This document shows, in pieces, positions 43,426-56,019 of a stretch of 64,000 nucleotides of DNA. The translations under genes and the position numbers were made by a program. Where the stretch lies: NCBI RefSeq assembly GCF_004210375.1, contig NW_027467782.1:19757276-19821275 (forward strand), in the 5' to 3' direction. Origin of the DNA: Tachypleus tridentatus. Lineage: Eukaryota > Arthropoda > Merostomata > Xiphosura > Limulidae. Position 1 is the first letter of the stretch, and each line of letters begins with the position of its first letter. Below the pieces are notes generated by a model that did no database searches, was not told where the DNA came from, and worked only from the letters and a program-made list of their open reading frames with translations.

Positions 43426-44714
43426 ACCAACATAAACTGAATATAAATCCAAGGGTGCGAGGTAGCGCTGTTTTAGAGCCATGTAAAAAATCCGAAATGT
43501 ACATCATTAATATAGGCGTGCTTCTAAGCTTTTCGATCTAAGCGATAGTTCGTATCAGTTAGTAGATTTAACTATACATGCAAGTATCGTGGCAACAAGA
43601 TTAGTCTCTGTTTGCATGTTTACAGCTTTGAGGTTCACGTAATCAGAGATTACCGACTTGGAAATTGCACAGTCCACATAAGTGGTTGCAAAAATCTTCC
43701 CCCCTCCCCCATTGGGTGTGAAAAATCTACGCCTTTGGTTACGAGGTTACAAAAATTATCTTTAGGCTAATAGCTCAAGTCTTGAAACGATATCCCAGAA
43801 CAATTCTCATCCTACAGTCCTTCAATAATAATAACCGTTATATCAGACTTAATCAAAACCTTGAGAAAGAGTTCAGTTAATGTCAAGGAAATATTTGAAA
43901 AGTCGACACACACGGTTCACTACTTTTCATCAAGTTTCATATTAAATCTCACGTGATATAAAAGTACGTGCTACGTTACCTCGTACTTTAGTAACGAAAC
44001 TGTGATCAAGTTACGTTGTTTAAAGATCATTAAGAGTACGCGCTACGTTATCCCTTACTTTAGTAACGAAACTGTGATCAAGTTACGTTGTTTAAAAGGG
44101 GAGAAATGAAAACTTCAAAAACTAGAAAGTTATTTCACAACAAAAACATACTTTATAAAAGTACTAATCAGTCATATTTATTTACCTACTTTAATGTGAA
44201 TGTCACAATACTGCATACAGCAAGGAAAAGAAATCTCTTTGCACCTCAGTTTGTTTTCCCTTAGCTCGTTTTAAACTTAACACTTATGTTGTTGTTTTTT
44301 TATGTGCTTTCCTTACATGGTTACATACGTACTCACACTTATAATTAATCACTGTTGCATCAGGCCTTTTTTTTAACTATGTTCTTTATTTATTTGTACT
44401 ACCATTAGGAAGTAGATTTATGTTGAAATTCAAAACAATATTTGTGACCCAGGTTTACAACTTTGTAGAATGAATGGTAAACAGCAATGAATAAGGAAAA
44501 AAATAAACTATTTTGTTATCATTAAATGAACTTTACTTTATCCTTCTTTTCCCAAATAAGTTTTACAAAATATTTTCAATGAAACACACATCAAAACATT
44601 TGTGTGAAACGTAAAATTATTTTGGTACTTGGTAAGATTATTTGGGAATGAAGCTTATAAGACTGCACTTAAATTGAAAACTCTTATGACATTCTTCATA
44701 AATATTCATTAGTA
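43426..44714. other. Noncoding DNA with a 72-bp duplication
   Basis: At 43963-44106 a 72-bp unit occurs twice ('agtacgtgctacgttacctc' / 'agtacgcgctacgttatccc', each followed by 'gtaacgaaactgtgatcaag'). Nothing else is recognised. Confidence 0.6.
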
Positions 44715-44832
44715 TGTGTGTGTTCTTATAGCAAGCTACATCGGGCTAGCTGCTGAGCCCACCGTAGAGAATCGAACCTCTGATTTTATCGTTGTAAATC
44801 CGTAGACGTACCGCAGAACTAGCGGGGGGCTA
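44715..44832 (-). mobile_element. tRNA-derived SINE, family B
   Basis: The minus strand has head 'ccccgctagttctgcggtac', T-arm 'gaggttcgattctctacggt', and tail 'gctcagcagctagcccgatg' followed by CA repeats. Confidence 0.85.
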
Positions 44833-45256
44833 TTCACTAGTAATATCCAGAGGATGTATCAAAGAAACAATAAAAATATATAAAAATAAAAAAATCCAAG
44901 TTGTGATGATTGAACAGATATCTTTTGCCGTTGGGCAAAGTTGAGAAGAATGAATAGCTAACAGACGTACGCAGGCTCTATTATCAGTGGAAACACCCAA
45001 TAATTAATGCATGGAATGAAGCAAACTTTATAAAAGGATCACATCAGGAACAGAAATTTCTGAATATGGGGTTAAAATGATAAAATCTGAGCACTTTCGA
45101 AAGATGGACTCGTTTTTTTCAGGATCAGCCTTTCGAAAGCACTCAGGTTACAAGACTTTTGAACACGTGTGTTTTTCTGACATTTATAAACATGTCATGA
45201 AGTATTTACATGAGGTATGAAACATACGTCAGCAAACATTGGAAATGGTCTAACTG

Positions 45257-45756
45257 NNNNNNNNNNNNNNNNNNNNNNNNNNNNNNNNNNNNNNNNNNNN
45301 NNNNNNNNNNNNNNNNNNNNNNNNNNNNNNNNNNNNNNNNNNNNNNNNNNNNNNNNNNNNNNNNNNNNNNNNNNNNNNNNNNNNNNNNNNNNNNNNNNNN
45401 NNNNNNNNNNNNNNNNNNNNNNNNNNNNNNNNNNNNNNNNNNNNNNNNNNNNNNNNNNNNNNNNNNNNNNNNNNNNNNNNNNNNNNNNNNNNNNNNNNNN
45501 NNNNNNNNNNNNNNNNNNNNNNNNNNNNNNNNNNNNNNNNNNNNNNNNNNNNNNNNNNNNNNNNNNNNNNNNNNNNNNNNNNNNNNNNNNNNNNNNNNNN
45601 NNNNNNNNNNNNNNNNNNNNNNNNNNNNNNNNNNNNNNNNNNNNNNNNNNNNNNNNNNNNNNNNNNNNNNNNNNNNNNNNNNNNNNNNNNNNNNNNNNNN
45701 NNNNNNNNNNNNNNNNNNNNNNNNNNNNNNNNNNNNNNNNNNNNNNNNNNNNNNNN
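45257..45756. other. Assembly gap of exactly 500 N
   Basis: Second fixed-length scaffold spacer. The bases on either side give no clue to the missing sequence. Frames spanning it are artefacts. Confidence 0.98.
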
Positions 45757-46789
45757 TTCATATGTCCTAATGTGTTATTAAATACAGTTATTGTGAAGGA
45801 AAAAAAGAAAATTTATTGAATTTTTAACATGATACAGGATATTTGAATACTTTTAAGTTATTTGCTTGAATCATTTCATAATATTCATTATGAAGAATGA
45901 AGATTTAACAATCTGCATTAAACAGAAGTTTATTTATACATTGCTATTTATCTTTAGTTAAGAAATTTTTACATTTTTTATGTTAGAGATTCCACCTTTT
46001 GATTTCCCATCCTGTGTTATAATCCTTGTACAAATTTTACAGTCCTAGTTATTCCCTTCCTTGGTGATCAAGTCTGTATGTATATCTTCCCCCTTAAATA
46101 GCTGATTGGCAAATAGCAGTATTTTACATCAGCTGTTATTATCTTTGAAGAAAGTTCACTGAATAAAGTAAATTAACATTTTTCCAGGGATATTTTTAGA
46201 ATGATACAGTCATGTTCACAAAGCTCTCTTTGCCTTCAGTTGAAGGTTTACTGTTAGTAATAGGGATAACACAAGACGAGTGTGTAAAAATATTTTATAT
46301 ATCAATTTTTTTACTTCCAATAAAAAAACTTGCTTACAAGAAAACGTGGACATTTCACACTATTAACTCATCACCTCTTTTGTATGCCTTTTTTCAAGGA
46401 GCTACCACTAATAAAAATGGCCATTCTGAATTTTTATAGTTTATTAACTAAATGTGTAATAATCACACAATCTCACATTTTCTTATTGTAGTAAGAGAAC
46501 AAAAAGTGTATTATACATACAGCTGTGATTGTTTCACAGTTTTGGTTTGGAATGTTTAAAAACGAGTGGTGTTCAATTTGAAGGTTTTGCAAGTTAAACA
46601 AAGGAAATTTGACAATTTTTTAGATTATGAAATGTATTTTTAACTTTAATACTTTGGTCTACTTTCATCATTTTTGGAGTAGTGATCAAGTTCACACAGT
46701 AGATCGTTCTTTTGTCAATTTTCAAAAAGTAATTTAGAGAACTATGCAAGAGTCTGTTGGCTGTGGTTTGTATATTTGTACATAAATTT
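45757..46789. other. AT-rich DNA, nothing recognised
   Basis: About 1 kb with short frames only. One 75-codon frame (46212-46439) is open on the + strand, but I cannot assign it. Confidence 0.45.
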
Positions 46790-48010
46790 TCACAATGTAC
46801 TACGAGAGACTTTGTATGCTGCAGTAATTATTAAGTTTTGTATTGATTGTATTTTATTTATGTGTTTCAGACCTATGTTTAACCATAATGGAAATGCATA
46901 TTCGATAGTAGGTCGTATATATGTTTTGTAGATTTTTATTATGTTGTCTGGTGAGGTTTCTTGGTTTTTGCCGGTTAGACTATTTGCATAATTTCTGCGT
47001 TTCCAATTTTTTTTAAATATATTATTTGCATGTTTCACCCACGTTAATTTCGTATTGACGGTTAAATCTAACAGGTTTGTTGTGGTCTGGAGAAGTGTTT
47101 CGCTCGTGTGTAATTTGGAAGGATCTCTTTTATGTTTTGTTTGTGAATGTAACTAATTGATTTTTGGTAAGTTTGGTTTAATACAATATTTCTCACAGTA
47201 TTCTTCTATATTATCTAACAACAGTTGTAGATTTGTCGCTGTTACGGATGGGGTGGGAGCACTTTTCCAGACCACAACATCCTCCGCGAATTGTAATGCA
47301 TACTCCAAGTTTGGGTGTTTTAAGGGCATATTGATGAACAGAATAGGGCTAATTACCTCTCTTTGGGGGACACCAACCTCTGGAATAAAGGCGAAGGTTC
47401 CCCCGATGAAATAATAATTAGTGATGTCGAGAAAACCCACTTGTAGAGAAATATATGTTAAAACGGCATCGTCAGGTTTACAAAGGATGACCGAAGAAGG
47501 TCGAAATGTTGTTCGCTCCTCAACGTAAAATATTTTCTCAACCCAAACGAGCCGTTTTTGCATGTATAAGGTTTCCCTGAATTTATTTTCCAACTTCTAT
47601 CTTCCAGGAAGTTAGATAGCCAGGTGATCTGTGGTCTGTCTATTTATTTTCTGAATTCATTTTTAATTCTAGTGATTTTCAAGTTATTTCTAAACAATTT
47701 GATAGTCTATTACTAATTATTCTTTCGAGAATTTTTCCTACACAGCTGGCCAGGCTGATCGGGGGGTAATTGTTTGGTTTACTTGTTGGTTTTCCTTTTT
47801 TTATGGAACACAAAGACTATTGCTTGCTTCCAAAACACCGGGATGTATCCAGAACTGAGTGATAAGTTAAAGATTGCTGTTATGTGTACACACAGTCCCT
47901 GAACGCCTTTTCAAAAAGGAGAATGACTTGTATGTCATCGTTTCCTGGTGTCTTGTCTTTTGTAGATTTTATTGTTAGTTTCACTTCCTTTCCTGTTATT
48001 TGTTTGATTG
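46790..48010 (-). pseudogene. Non-LTR reverse transcriptase (Jockey-like), decayed, with a nested element
   Basis: Reading leftward on the minus strand: KDKTPGNDDIQVILL, a frame-shifted NNYRPISLASCVGKILERII-like stretch, WLSNFLEDRSWKIN, then after a nested insertion FAFIPEVGVPQREVISPILF, YALQFAEDVVVWKS, and a thumb segment KTYIRPTIEYAFPLWLNIGL ending in KIQSIQNLIITAAY. The order is that of Jockey-clade polymerases. The catalytic FADD box reads FAED here, so the first aspartate is lost. A Penelope-type terminus sits inside the gene at 47455-47565. Upstream it borders a family A SINE. The same start is repeated at the right edge of the window. Confidence 0.85.
47455..47565 (+). mobile_element. 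Penelope-type terminus inserted in the reverse transcriptase
   Basis: Inverted ends 'gttaaaacggc' and 'gccgtttttgcat' enclose 'atcgtcaggtttacaaag', then 'gatgaccgaagaaggtcgaa', then 'atgttgttcgctcctcaacg'. Compared with 36107-36200, the first block (atcgtcag...acaaag) is inverted relative to the hairpin core, so this copy has a foldback arrangement. Its insertion splits the host frame. Confidence 0.65.
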
Positions 48011-48262
48011 TTTTTGTAATTTCACGCAAAGCTTCACGAGGGCTATTTGCGCTAGCCGTCCCTAATTCAGCAGTGTAAAACTAGAGGGAAAGCCCTAGTC
48101 ATCACTACTCACCGCCAACTCTTGGACTACTCTTTTTACCAAAGAATAGAGGGATTCATCGTACATTATAATGCCCCATGACTGAAAGGGTGAGCATGTT
48201 TGGTGTGACGAGAATTCGAACCCGCGACCCACAGATCACGAGTCGAACGTCTGGACCCACCT
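48011..48262 (-). mobile_element. tRNA-derived SINE, family A (left arm)
   Basis: The minus strand carries head 'gtctggacgttcgactcgtg' extended by the outward 'tccaggtgg', then 'gcgggttcgaattctcgtca', 'tcaccctttcagtcatgggg' and tail 'agctttgcgtgaaattac'. Its mate is at 63659-63911. Confidence 0.88.
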
Positions 48263-48270
48263 GGATAAAT

Positions 48271-48530
48271 TGGTACATGCTCGAGCAAGTGTTGATTGTC
48301 ATAGAAGCGCGCGAAGTTACTTTTATTACACATGAGCGCGCAGTAGCTGATTTTCGTACATGTGCGCGCAGGGGCATAAATTGTTACATGCGCGCACACA
48401 AGTGCGAAAAATAGTACAAGCACGCATAAGTCCTTATTTTTGTAGATGCGCGAACAGGTGCGAAAATAGGTATATGCTCTCGCAAGTGTTGATTTTGATA
48501 CATGTGCGCGCATGTGAGTTTCAGATTTTG
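48271..48530. repeat. CpG-rich minisatellite, short block (left arm)
   Basis: Irregular units of about 28-33 bp carry blocks such as 'tacatgcgcgcacaagtgcg' and 'tacatgtgcgcgcaggggca'. Alternating purine-pyrimidine runs (TGCGCGCA, ATGTGCGCGC) stand out against AT-rich flanks. It is related to the larger block at 49785-50502. Confidence 0.8.
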
Positions 48531-49784
48531 TTTTCTTTACTATTTTCACGTGTGGATGATTGGAGTAGAGACAGTGATTTCTTCTTTCATTCAACAGATA
48601 TAGATATACAAGGATTAATTTGCTACATGGTTTAGTAACTGCTTATTTTGCAACAAGATATTCTGATTCTTCGATTGTTTGTGAATGGAGTTTTTCTCCT
48701 GCTACGTAACATAGATGAGCGTGTATTTGATTTTAAGAAAACAAATAATAATTTATTGTCTGCAGTATATTAATAAGCAATGTGAAATAGTTTTATACAT
48801 ATGATTCTGTACGCTTTTTTATACAACAAAGTAACAGGTTAAGAAGAATTTTATAAATCAAACGTTTTTCAATCCGCTTTTGACGGTGAGGTATGTAATT
48901 CTCTTCAGCGTCGAATAATTCCTGTAACCGATTTAAGTTTTATTTACAATGTAGGTGTCTTATACAAGGGTTCTAATGCAATATCAAAATGAAAGAACAC
49001 GTGAATTTATGTTGTAACTAGGGTTAACATTTTCTTACTTTATATAAAAAAATTCGAAATAATAGTATGTAGAATGTGATTCATGTAGTGAAATTATCTT
49101 GTTGATGTAATGTAAAAGCACTGAATTTTTCATATTATAATCTTACCCTTCCTCTGAAACAATTATTTGGTCTGTTGTTTTCTAATTATAAACAAACTAC
49201 AATTAATATTCCTTCATACTGCATGTGTATACAAATCTTCTGGCATACCAATTCTCAGGAAGTTACACGAAATACAACTTTTGTCAGAAATGAAGTTACA
49301 ATAAGATTGTTCTAAAAAACCACTCGGACAGTTTAAATCAAGTTCGTAATGTCAATACATGCTTCAATATCTTTTCGTCAGATCAAGCCAAAAGCAAGCA
49401 ATCCAAACACCCAAGGAAACATGTTGATCTAATCTGATTTATTGTTGATTTCCTTTCTTTTGAATAGTCTAACAAAACGATTCAAGAGTTGTTTGCTCTA
49501 TAAATTCCTTAAGTTTGAACGGAAATACTATAATGACAGCACTCAATCAACAGTATCCATTACCAATTGTAGTTTACTATTGTTTGACTAAACAATGAAA
49601 TTTGACCTTACTCTTATAACACCCATCCTTTTTGATTCTGTTCATTGCAGACAAAATCCGTTGTTTGATTAACATCTTTGCTAGCCTCTACATATTAAAA
49701 AAATAATTAGAAGCTTATAATAATTTTAATGAAAGCCAAAATAATGAATCCGTATTATTTGCTGAAATATGTGAACACCATTGT
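48531..49784. other. AT-rich DNA within the left arm
   Basis: There are no genes. At about 49624/49625 lies the point where the right arm carries an additional 315 bp. Confidence 0.5.
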
Positions 49785-50502
49785 ACCAAGTCACGCACCT
49801 GCGAGCGCATCTACAATTTTACTAACTTCGCGCTCATGAAAAAAATAAGCACCAGCGTGCGCATCTACCAAACAAGCGCCTGATCGCACATGTATGAAAA
49901 TAAGCAATTGCACGCGCATCTTACAATTTACGTACTAGCACGCGCATGTACCAAAATAAGCTCCTGAACACACATGCAGGAAGATAAACACTTGAGTGTG
50001 CATGTACGAAAATGAGCACTTGTGGGCACATGCCCCAAAATAAGCACATGCGTGCGCATCTTTTAATTTATGTACATGTAGGAATATTAATTTGTACACA
50101 TACAAGAACATGTACGAAAATAAGCTTTTGCGTGTCAATGTACAAATTTATGCACAAAATCAGCATCTTCGCGCTCATGTACGGAAATAAGCATGTGCGT
50201 GCGCATCTACCAATGAACGGAAATGGACGCTTATCTGTCAAATTACCTGCTAGCGCGCATGTAATAAAATAACCATTAGCTCGCGCATTTCCCAAAATGA
50301 CAAACTGCGCGATCATGTACCAAAATCAGCACCCGTGCGCCCATTTACGAAAATAAATACCTGCGGCGTAATGTATAAATATACGCATCTGCGCGCACAT
50401 ATATATGAAAATAATCATCTGCAAGCACATGTGTCAAAATAAGCATCGATTAATTTATGCGCATGCTCGCTCATGTACGAAAATAAGCACCTGCGTGCTC
50501 AG
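49785..50502. repeat. CpG-rich minisatellite, long block (left arm)
   Basis: About 720 bp of diverged units of roughly 28-32 bp built on 'gcgcgcatgtaccaaaataa' and 'gcacctgcgtgcgcatctac'. The GC-rich alternating part and the AT-rich 'aaaataagc' part alternate regularly. Units are too diverged for slippage, so the array is old. Open frames across it are not genes. Confidence 0.85.
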
Positions 50503-52850
50503 TTGTATTTTATTTTTGTATTCACTTGTGGATGAATTTTAGATTAATGTATTAAAACACAGATATTTGTTCCAGTTAAAAAACGCTATTGACTTCAGTT
50601 TTATCTGCAGAAGAGGTACAGATGTAAATTCATTGGGCTCTAGATTCACATGCACATCTAGTGATCGTTTTATCTCCAACATGACACTGTTCAAAGGAAC
50701 AATACAACCAGTGATAAATAAATTTGGACAGTTTTCTGACATCTTCCACCAGTGTCATTTCATTCACTTTGGTGGAAAATTGTTCTTTCCCTCCTTTCTT
50801 CCTGTTATTTCCAGTTCTTCCAGTTTGTCAACATACACAGAGTTGATATATCCACAGTTAAGATGCCCTGCTTATAGCTTTGTCCTTATTCAAACATGGG
50901 GAAATTATATATTTCCTGCCACCAGTGCTCATACTTTGGTAAGTTAGATATTTATGTCCTCTGTCATCTGAGTTACTTTAGATGAATTGAAAGTTAGTTA
51001 CTGATTGCTGCTTTTTTTTTTCTGGGTAAACTTAATTGTCTTGGATGTTCATTACTATTACTATTATAATCCTAATTTTTAGAAGTGCAGGACTTAATTA
51101 TGTGTCCTTCATTGTCCTTGTTAATTTAGATATCTGTTAAGTTAGACATTAATTATTAATGTGTTTTTTAAGGTAATTCTGGTCAATTTGCACATTCTTT
51201 ATTATTCCATACTTTGTGGGCTAGATACAATTAGATGGTTTGCCCATAAGATATTTATTAGTATTTTGTTAACTGATTATGCTTTAATAGTTTCTACGTT
51301 ACACAGCTTTACTACTTGTAGTATTTCAGTTATTCTGTCTGATTGTTTTTCATTATTGTTAACTGTATATCTTATTATCCTAATTTTCATCAGTGGGACT
51401 TCAAATCTTTCGACTTGTTATGTATTCATTTATTTCCCATGGCTAAACTTGATTTTGGCTACTTCAACGTGACAGAAACCGAATAGAAACCTGTGATACC
51501 AGAAACCTAATTTAATCCCAGTAATCTACACTTTATTGTTCTGCCCCATGGTGTCCACTTTATTGATAGCTGTTTGCAACTTTAAGTCCAATTCTCAAAT
51601 TCAAGACCCTACCATTCAGACTAACCTTGGCTCTAAGTTGTGTGGAGGTACAAACTTTTTTATGACTCTGAGTCTCTGCGCACTTCATTCTGTGGATTAT
51701 TGGCTCCTGCTTGCTTCCATCCATTTGAAGTCCAGAGACCACACTACTCTGCTCTAACAAGATGCACTATTGAATAGGATTCCTAATGATGGAGAGAAGT
51801 CTCTTCTTACCCTTCTCAATACCTCATTCAGTGATTAGTTCTTCTTTTCCACCTCAGTAAAGTTTAGCTTCCTCATTCATCTTCACGTTTGGAATGAATA
51901 ATTCACACATCCATCACCTTCCAATCTCTGGGCTACCATGGAGTGTTCACTCCATACCACCTTTATTGAGGTTCTTAAGCTTTGTCCCACTTCCCTCTAC
52001 TTCTGCTGGGATGGTGGTTGTTATGGTGCAATACAACATCTTCAAAGTAGTCACTTATATCATAGAGCCAGTGGTACCAATTCCAGGTCTCTGTGCTCAT
52101 GGTCACCACATTATGATTGTAGCTTTACATTTTCCTGGCTCCCTAAATTTGGTTTTAAATTGATTATATTCTCCCAAGTTTCTCCTCATGGAGTGGCCCC
52201 TCATTTTGTGGGTGTCAACACTTCAAACCTACATGTATGGCTTTAGTCAGTTCCATTGTCTCAGCCCAGTCTCTGGTTGAATGTGTTACATTTTTCCTTT
52301 CCTGATTCATCAAGCCTCTGTCCATGTCTATTACCACAGATAATCTTTTGATTATCATTTGAATTTGTCTCTTTCTCATTGTTTCTGCACTTCTCATCTT
52401 TCCCTATTATTCACCCAGTTGTTAAATAAAGACTTCTCCACTTCGATTGTGTCTGGCTATTGGGCGGCTTTACTGATTACCCAACATTTCATCTGGATTT
52501 ATTTTTCTTTCTTTCCCTCCTTTTATACATCTTTGAATTGTTTATTGTGATATCAGATATGTGTTAGTAAATCCATCACAGTGGTCACATACTTAATAAA
52601 ATAATTCAATATGAACGATCATATGGCGTCGCTACACGGGCGTCGTGTGGCTAAATGTAGGAGTTACTGCCATCTGTGATAGGTTTCTAAAATACCGTAT
52701 TGTAGGTGTGATTGGTTACGAGAATGTTAGTGTGGTCACTAGAGTTATCGTTCTTAGTAAAATAATTTCTTCTCTGTCAATCATGGGTTTCAGCAATTGG
52801 AAGTATATAATGTCAGGCTGTCACTCGAACGCATGGACGGGATTACTGGT
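50503..52850. other. Unassigned 2.3-kb region in the left arm
   Basis: This is compositionally distinct, pyrimidine-rich + strand DNA with several overlapping short frames, none recognised. At about 52421-52460 there is 'gttgttaaataaagacttct' followed by 'gtgtctggctattgggcgg', which resembles the polyadenylation part of an LTR. I cannot find a matching second LTR or pol sequence. The region is mirrored at 58767-61114. Confidence 0.4.
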
Positions 52851-52945
52851 TTGTTTGTTTAGTTTGTCTTGAATTTCGCGCAAAGGTACTCGAGGGCTAT
52901 CTGCGCTAGCCGTCCCTAATTTAGCAGTGTAAGACTAGAGGGAAG
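52851..52945 (-). mobile_element. SINE family A, 3' part only (left arm)
   Basis: This is a minus-strand copy truncated at the 'gactagagggaag' block, where it meets a short palindrome ('attgggtctg'...'cagacccaa'). Its mate is at 58674-58766. Confidence 0.82.
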
Positions 52946-53452
52946 ACAGATTGGGTCTGTTAAATCAGACCCAAAATCCAGTAGGCTTAGGTGACATTGT
53001 TCATCATACGTGGGAAAACAAAATTAAATGTTGTAATGAAGTTCATATTTTTAATTTCAGATCTCAATTCTTCATAAAACGCATGCACCGCCCTCTGTTG
53101 CACGTGGTTTAATGAAGGATTTGCTCATACCTGTTACTGGGTTTTAAAAATAACACATACGCTTTAGAAGTACTTGCTGCTTTTTGTTACAGAGCAAAAT
53201 CACAGTGAGTGATATGCTGTGCCTAACACCAGGAATCTAATCCGTAATTATAGCATTGTAAGTCTTTAAATTTACCATTGTTCCACCGGGTAACAATTCC
53301 GGGCGATAATCTGACTTGATGTATCTCCGGGTGTTGGGGGAGAGGGAAGAAACAGGACAAACAGTGGTATATTTTTAGTGAATGTCGTGGGTATACTTTA
53401 ACCCACAGTAAAAAGATGGAGAAAGTACTCACCTTATCTGTTTCTCTTTTGT

Positions 53453-53572
53453 CCCCCGCTAATACAGCGGTATGTTTACGGATTTACAATGCTAAAATCA
53501 GGGGTTCGATTCCCCTCGGTGGGATCAGCAGATAGCCCGATGTGGCTTTGCTATAAGAAAAAAACACACACA
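53453..53572 (+). mobile_element. tRNA-derived SINE, family B, best copy
   Basis: The head 'cccccgctaatacagcggta' is followed by 'gctaaaatcaggggttcgat' and 'tcccctcggtgggatcagca', then 'gatagcccgatgtggctttg' and 'ctataag', and a CA tail. The B box (ggttcgattcc) is intact. A family A SINE follows 12 bp later. Confidence 0.92.
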
Positions 53573-53583
53573 GTAATCGCTTA

Positions 53584-53850
53584 GGCCCGGTATGGCCAAG
53601 TGGTTAAGGCAATCCACTCGTAATCCCGAGAGTGGCGGGGTCGAATCCCCGTCACACCAAACATGCTCGACCTTTCAGCTATGTGGGCGTTATAATGTGA
53701 AGGTCAATCCCACTATTCGTTGGTAAAGAGTAGCCCAAGAGTTGGCGGTCAGCGATGGTGACTAGTTGCCTTCCCTCTAGCCTTACACTGTTAAATTAGG
53801 ACGGCTAGCACAGATAATCCTCATGTAGCTTTGCGCGAAATTTAAAAACA
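53584..53850 (+). mobile_element. tRNA-derived SINE, family A (left arm)
   Basis: It is full length, with head 'ggcccggtatggccaagtgg' and 'ttaaggcaatccactcgtaa', B box 'gggtcgaatccccgtcacac', and tail 'agctttgcgcgaaattt'. Its mate is at 57775-58038. Confidence 0.92.
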
Positions 53851-54269
53851 AAAACAAATCACTGTTTTAGTAATTAATATCCAGGGGTGAATATTTTTGT
53901 TATGCATCCATGATCATTTTCTCATTTTACAATTATATTAAAAACTTTAATGTTTCATAATCTAATTATATCAAAAATTTATTTTTAAAAAATTATTGTA
54001 TACGAGACATATCTATACCACTACTGAATAGTATTTCATAAGTGTAAGTAGATTTACTATACAAATTATCAAGAAAACCTTTAGATATGGGATTTAGAAT
54101 GAACTTTCAGCTCCATTTATAATAAGATATTATGAAAATGTATTTATTTCTATCTTTTAATACGTTTAATTATTTGCATATTGACCCATCTCTTTGCACA
54201 GTTCATCTGTGTCTTTCTCACATTGCAGGCTAGTCCTCGAAAGAACAAAGTCAACAATAGACAAGAGGT
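53851..54269. other. Innermost part of the left arm
   Basis: AT-rich sequence with no gene, ending at 'acaagaggt', where similarity to the right arm stops. Confidence 0.55.
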
Positions 54270-55315
54270 AATACTTTTCTCACATTCCTCGCATATCTGT
54301 TTATTGTTCAAATAACAAGCCCAGTGGTATTTTAATTACTGGCTGATAAAAGAAATATACAAACAATTCACAACACAAGTATAATAATGTGTTTTATATT
54401 TTAAAACTACTAATTAGAACACTGTGTTTCTCTTCCCATTTATTCAAATGACATACGAACAATGTGAAATATTATATCGTGGTCAATGTTGCTTACTTAC
54501 ACCATATAGTTAAACATGAAACAATGAAAGAAAACTTTACTTTTAAAACAAGTGTTGGTCACAATGAAGAACATTGTAAAATGTCTTCAGTATTACATCT
54601 TTAACCAATTATAAATATTATACTTCAACTAGTACGATTTTACATAATTAGTTTATGTAATGTAGATTGCGCTTAATAGCATATTTCATATATTATAGTA
54701 AATAATTCAGAAAGACAAATAAACATTAAATTGTAATTAAAATATAATAACATTATACTTTTATCATATTATTAAAGTTATTTGTAGAAATAAAATAAAT
54801 AACAAATGTGCACACAATAACTTCACAGCTCATGTTCTAATAATTACTAATCTTATTTACTGACTGTAATTCACATTTCACTGGATGTCAGAGCAGTTTA
54901 GATATATGATGTAACCCATATAGTGTTTTCAATAGATAAATAATTTATGTACAACTTGACTTTAATAACAAGAAGTAAATAATAAAACAACTAAAATGAT
55001 TTTTATCAAATAACCTGGAACTTTAGACAATTAAAAAAGGTTTGTGAAACAGGAATTGGCCTATAAATTTAGTTAACACAACTGTGTTCTTTAGTAGCAA
55101 ATCATATATTAAGAAGTTCTTTTAATTAACGTTTTCAGTGGGGTCGAACCCAACAGCTGTGTGGGTATGCGTCGTACTATACTTTATGGCCTAGGAAATT
55201 GTTGTACTCTATTTATTCTGTTTGTTTCGTAGTAGAGAGACATATATACGTATGAGGCATAATGTGAGTACTTCCATCCTTCATATACTACAACTTCTTT
55301 TTAAGTGAGTCGGTT

Positions 55316-55557
55316 GTTAGCCCACTGCACCTAGCCGTCCCTAATTTAGTAGTGTAAGACTAGACGGAAGGCAGCTAGTCATCACCACCCACCGCCAACT
55401 CTTGAGCTATTCTTTCTGCCAACGAATAGTGGTATTGACCGTCACATTATAATGCTCCCACGGCTGAAAGGGCGAGCATGTTCGAAGTGACAGGGATTCA
55501 AACCCACGACCTTCGGATTACGAGGCCGAGCACCTTAACCACCTGGCCATGCGGGAC
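55316..55557 (-). mobile_element. tRNA-derived SINE, family A (spacer)
   Basis: In minus orientation it has head 'cgcatggccaggtggttaag', 'gtgctcggcctcgtaatccg' and B box 'gggtttgaatccctgtcact'. The 3' tail is degraded ('tgcacctagccg' replaces the usual block). It has no mate in the arms, as expected for the spacer. Confidence 0.88.
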
Positions 55558-56019
55558 ATTTATATTTGCTTATTTTCTTTAGCTGTTTAACAAACCGGCA
55601 TTAGCAAAATTTTCTTTGCTTGGATAACTATAAAACTTTGATGTATCTTATCTGATGATCAAACATCCCTTTCGTCATGCCAAAATTTTAAACAGTAGAA
55701 ATTCTCTAACAAGTTTACATTTATGCTAGCTAGAAACTTTCTAATTAAAAACATTGGACTCATTTACGCACCACATAAAGTCAAAATGTGTTTTATTTTA
55801 CTTTTTATGAAGCATCAATACTGTCATGTTTGTATTGTTTTTGCGCTTTAGTTCAAATCGATAATGATGAATTTCGCAGCGCCATCTCGATGTTAAACTC
55901 CTTGCAAACAAATATTAAAATATTCGAATTTTAAATACAAAGGCACCCATAGATTAAGGACATCTGGTGGAGCCCAGTAATACGAACGAACACTTATAAC
56001 TCTGAAAGTCTGGTATTAA

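Larger units (their letters stand above)
47921..54269. repeat. Left arm of a large inverted duplication
   Basis: The reverse complement of this arm appears at 57355-64000. Position 47921 pairs with 64000 and 54269 with 57355. The arms share SINEs, the CpG-rich minisatellite and the non-LTR fragment start, with scattered substitutions and small indels (I judge about one to two per cent). The arm may extend left of 47921, because the window ends before its mate does. Confidence 0.95.

Noticed and set aside
51536-52246. Several overlapping frames of 73-102 codons in the unassigned arm region
   Set aside because: They overlap in different frames, have no recognisable domains and are simply mirrored in the other arm. 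The region may be an old element but cannot be called a gene.
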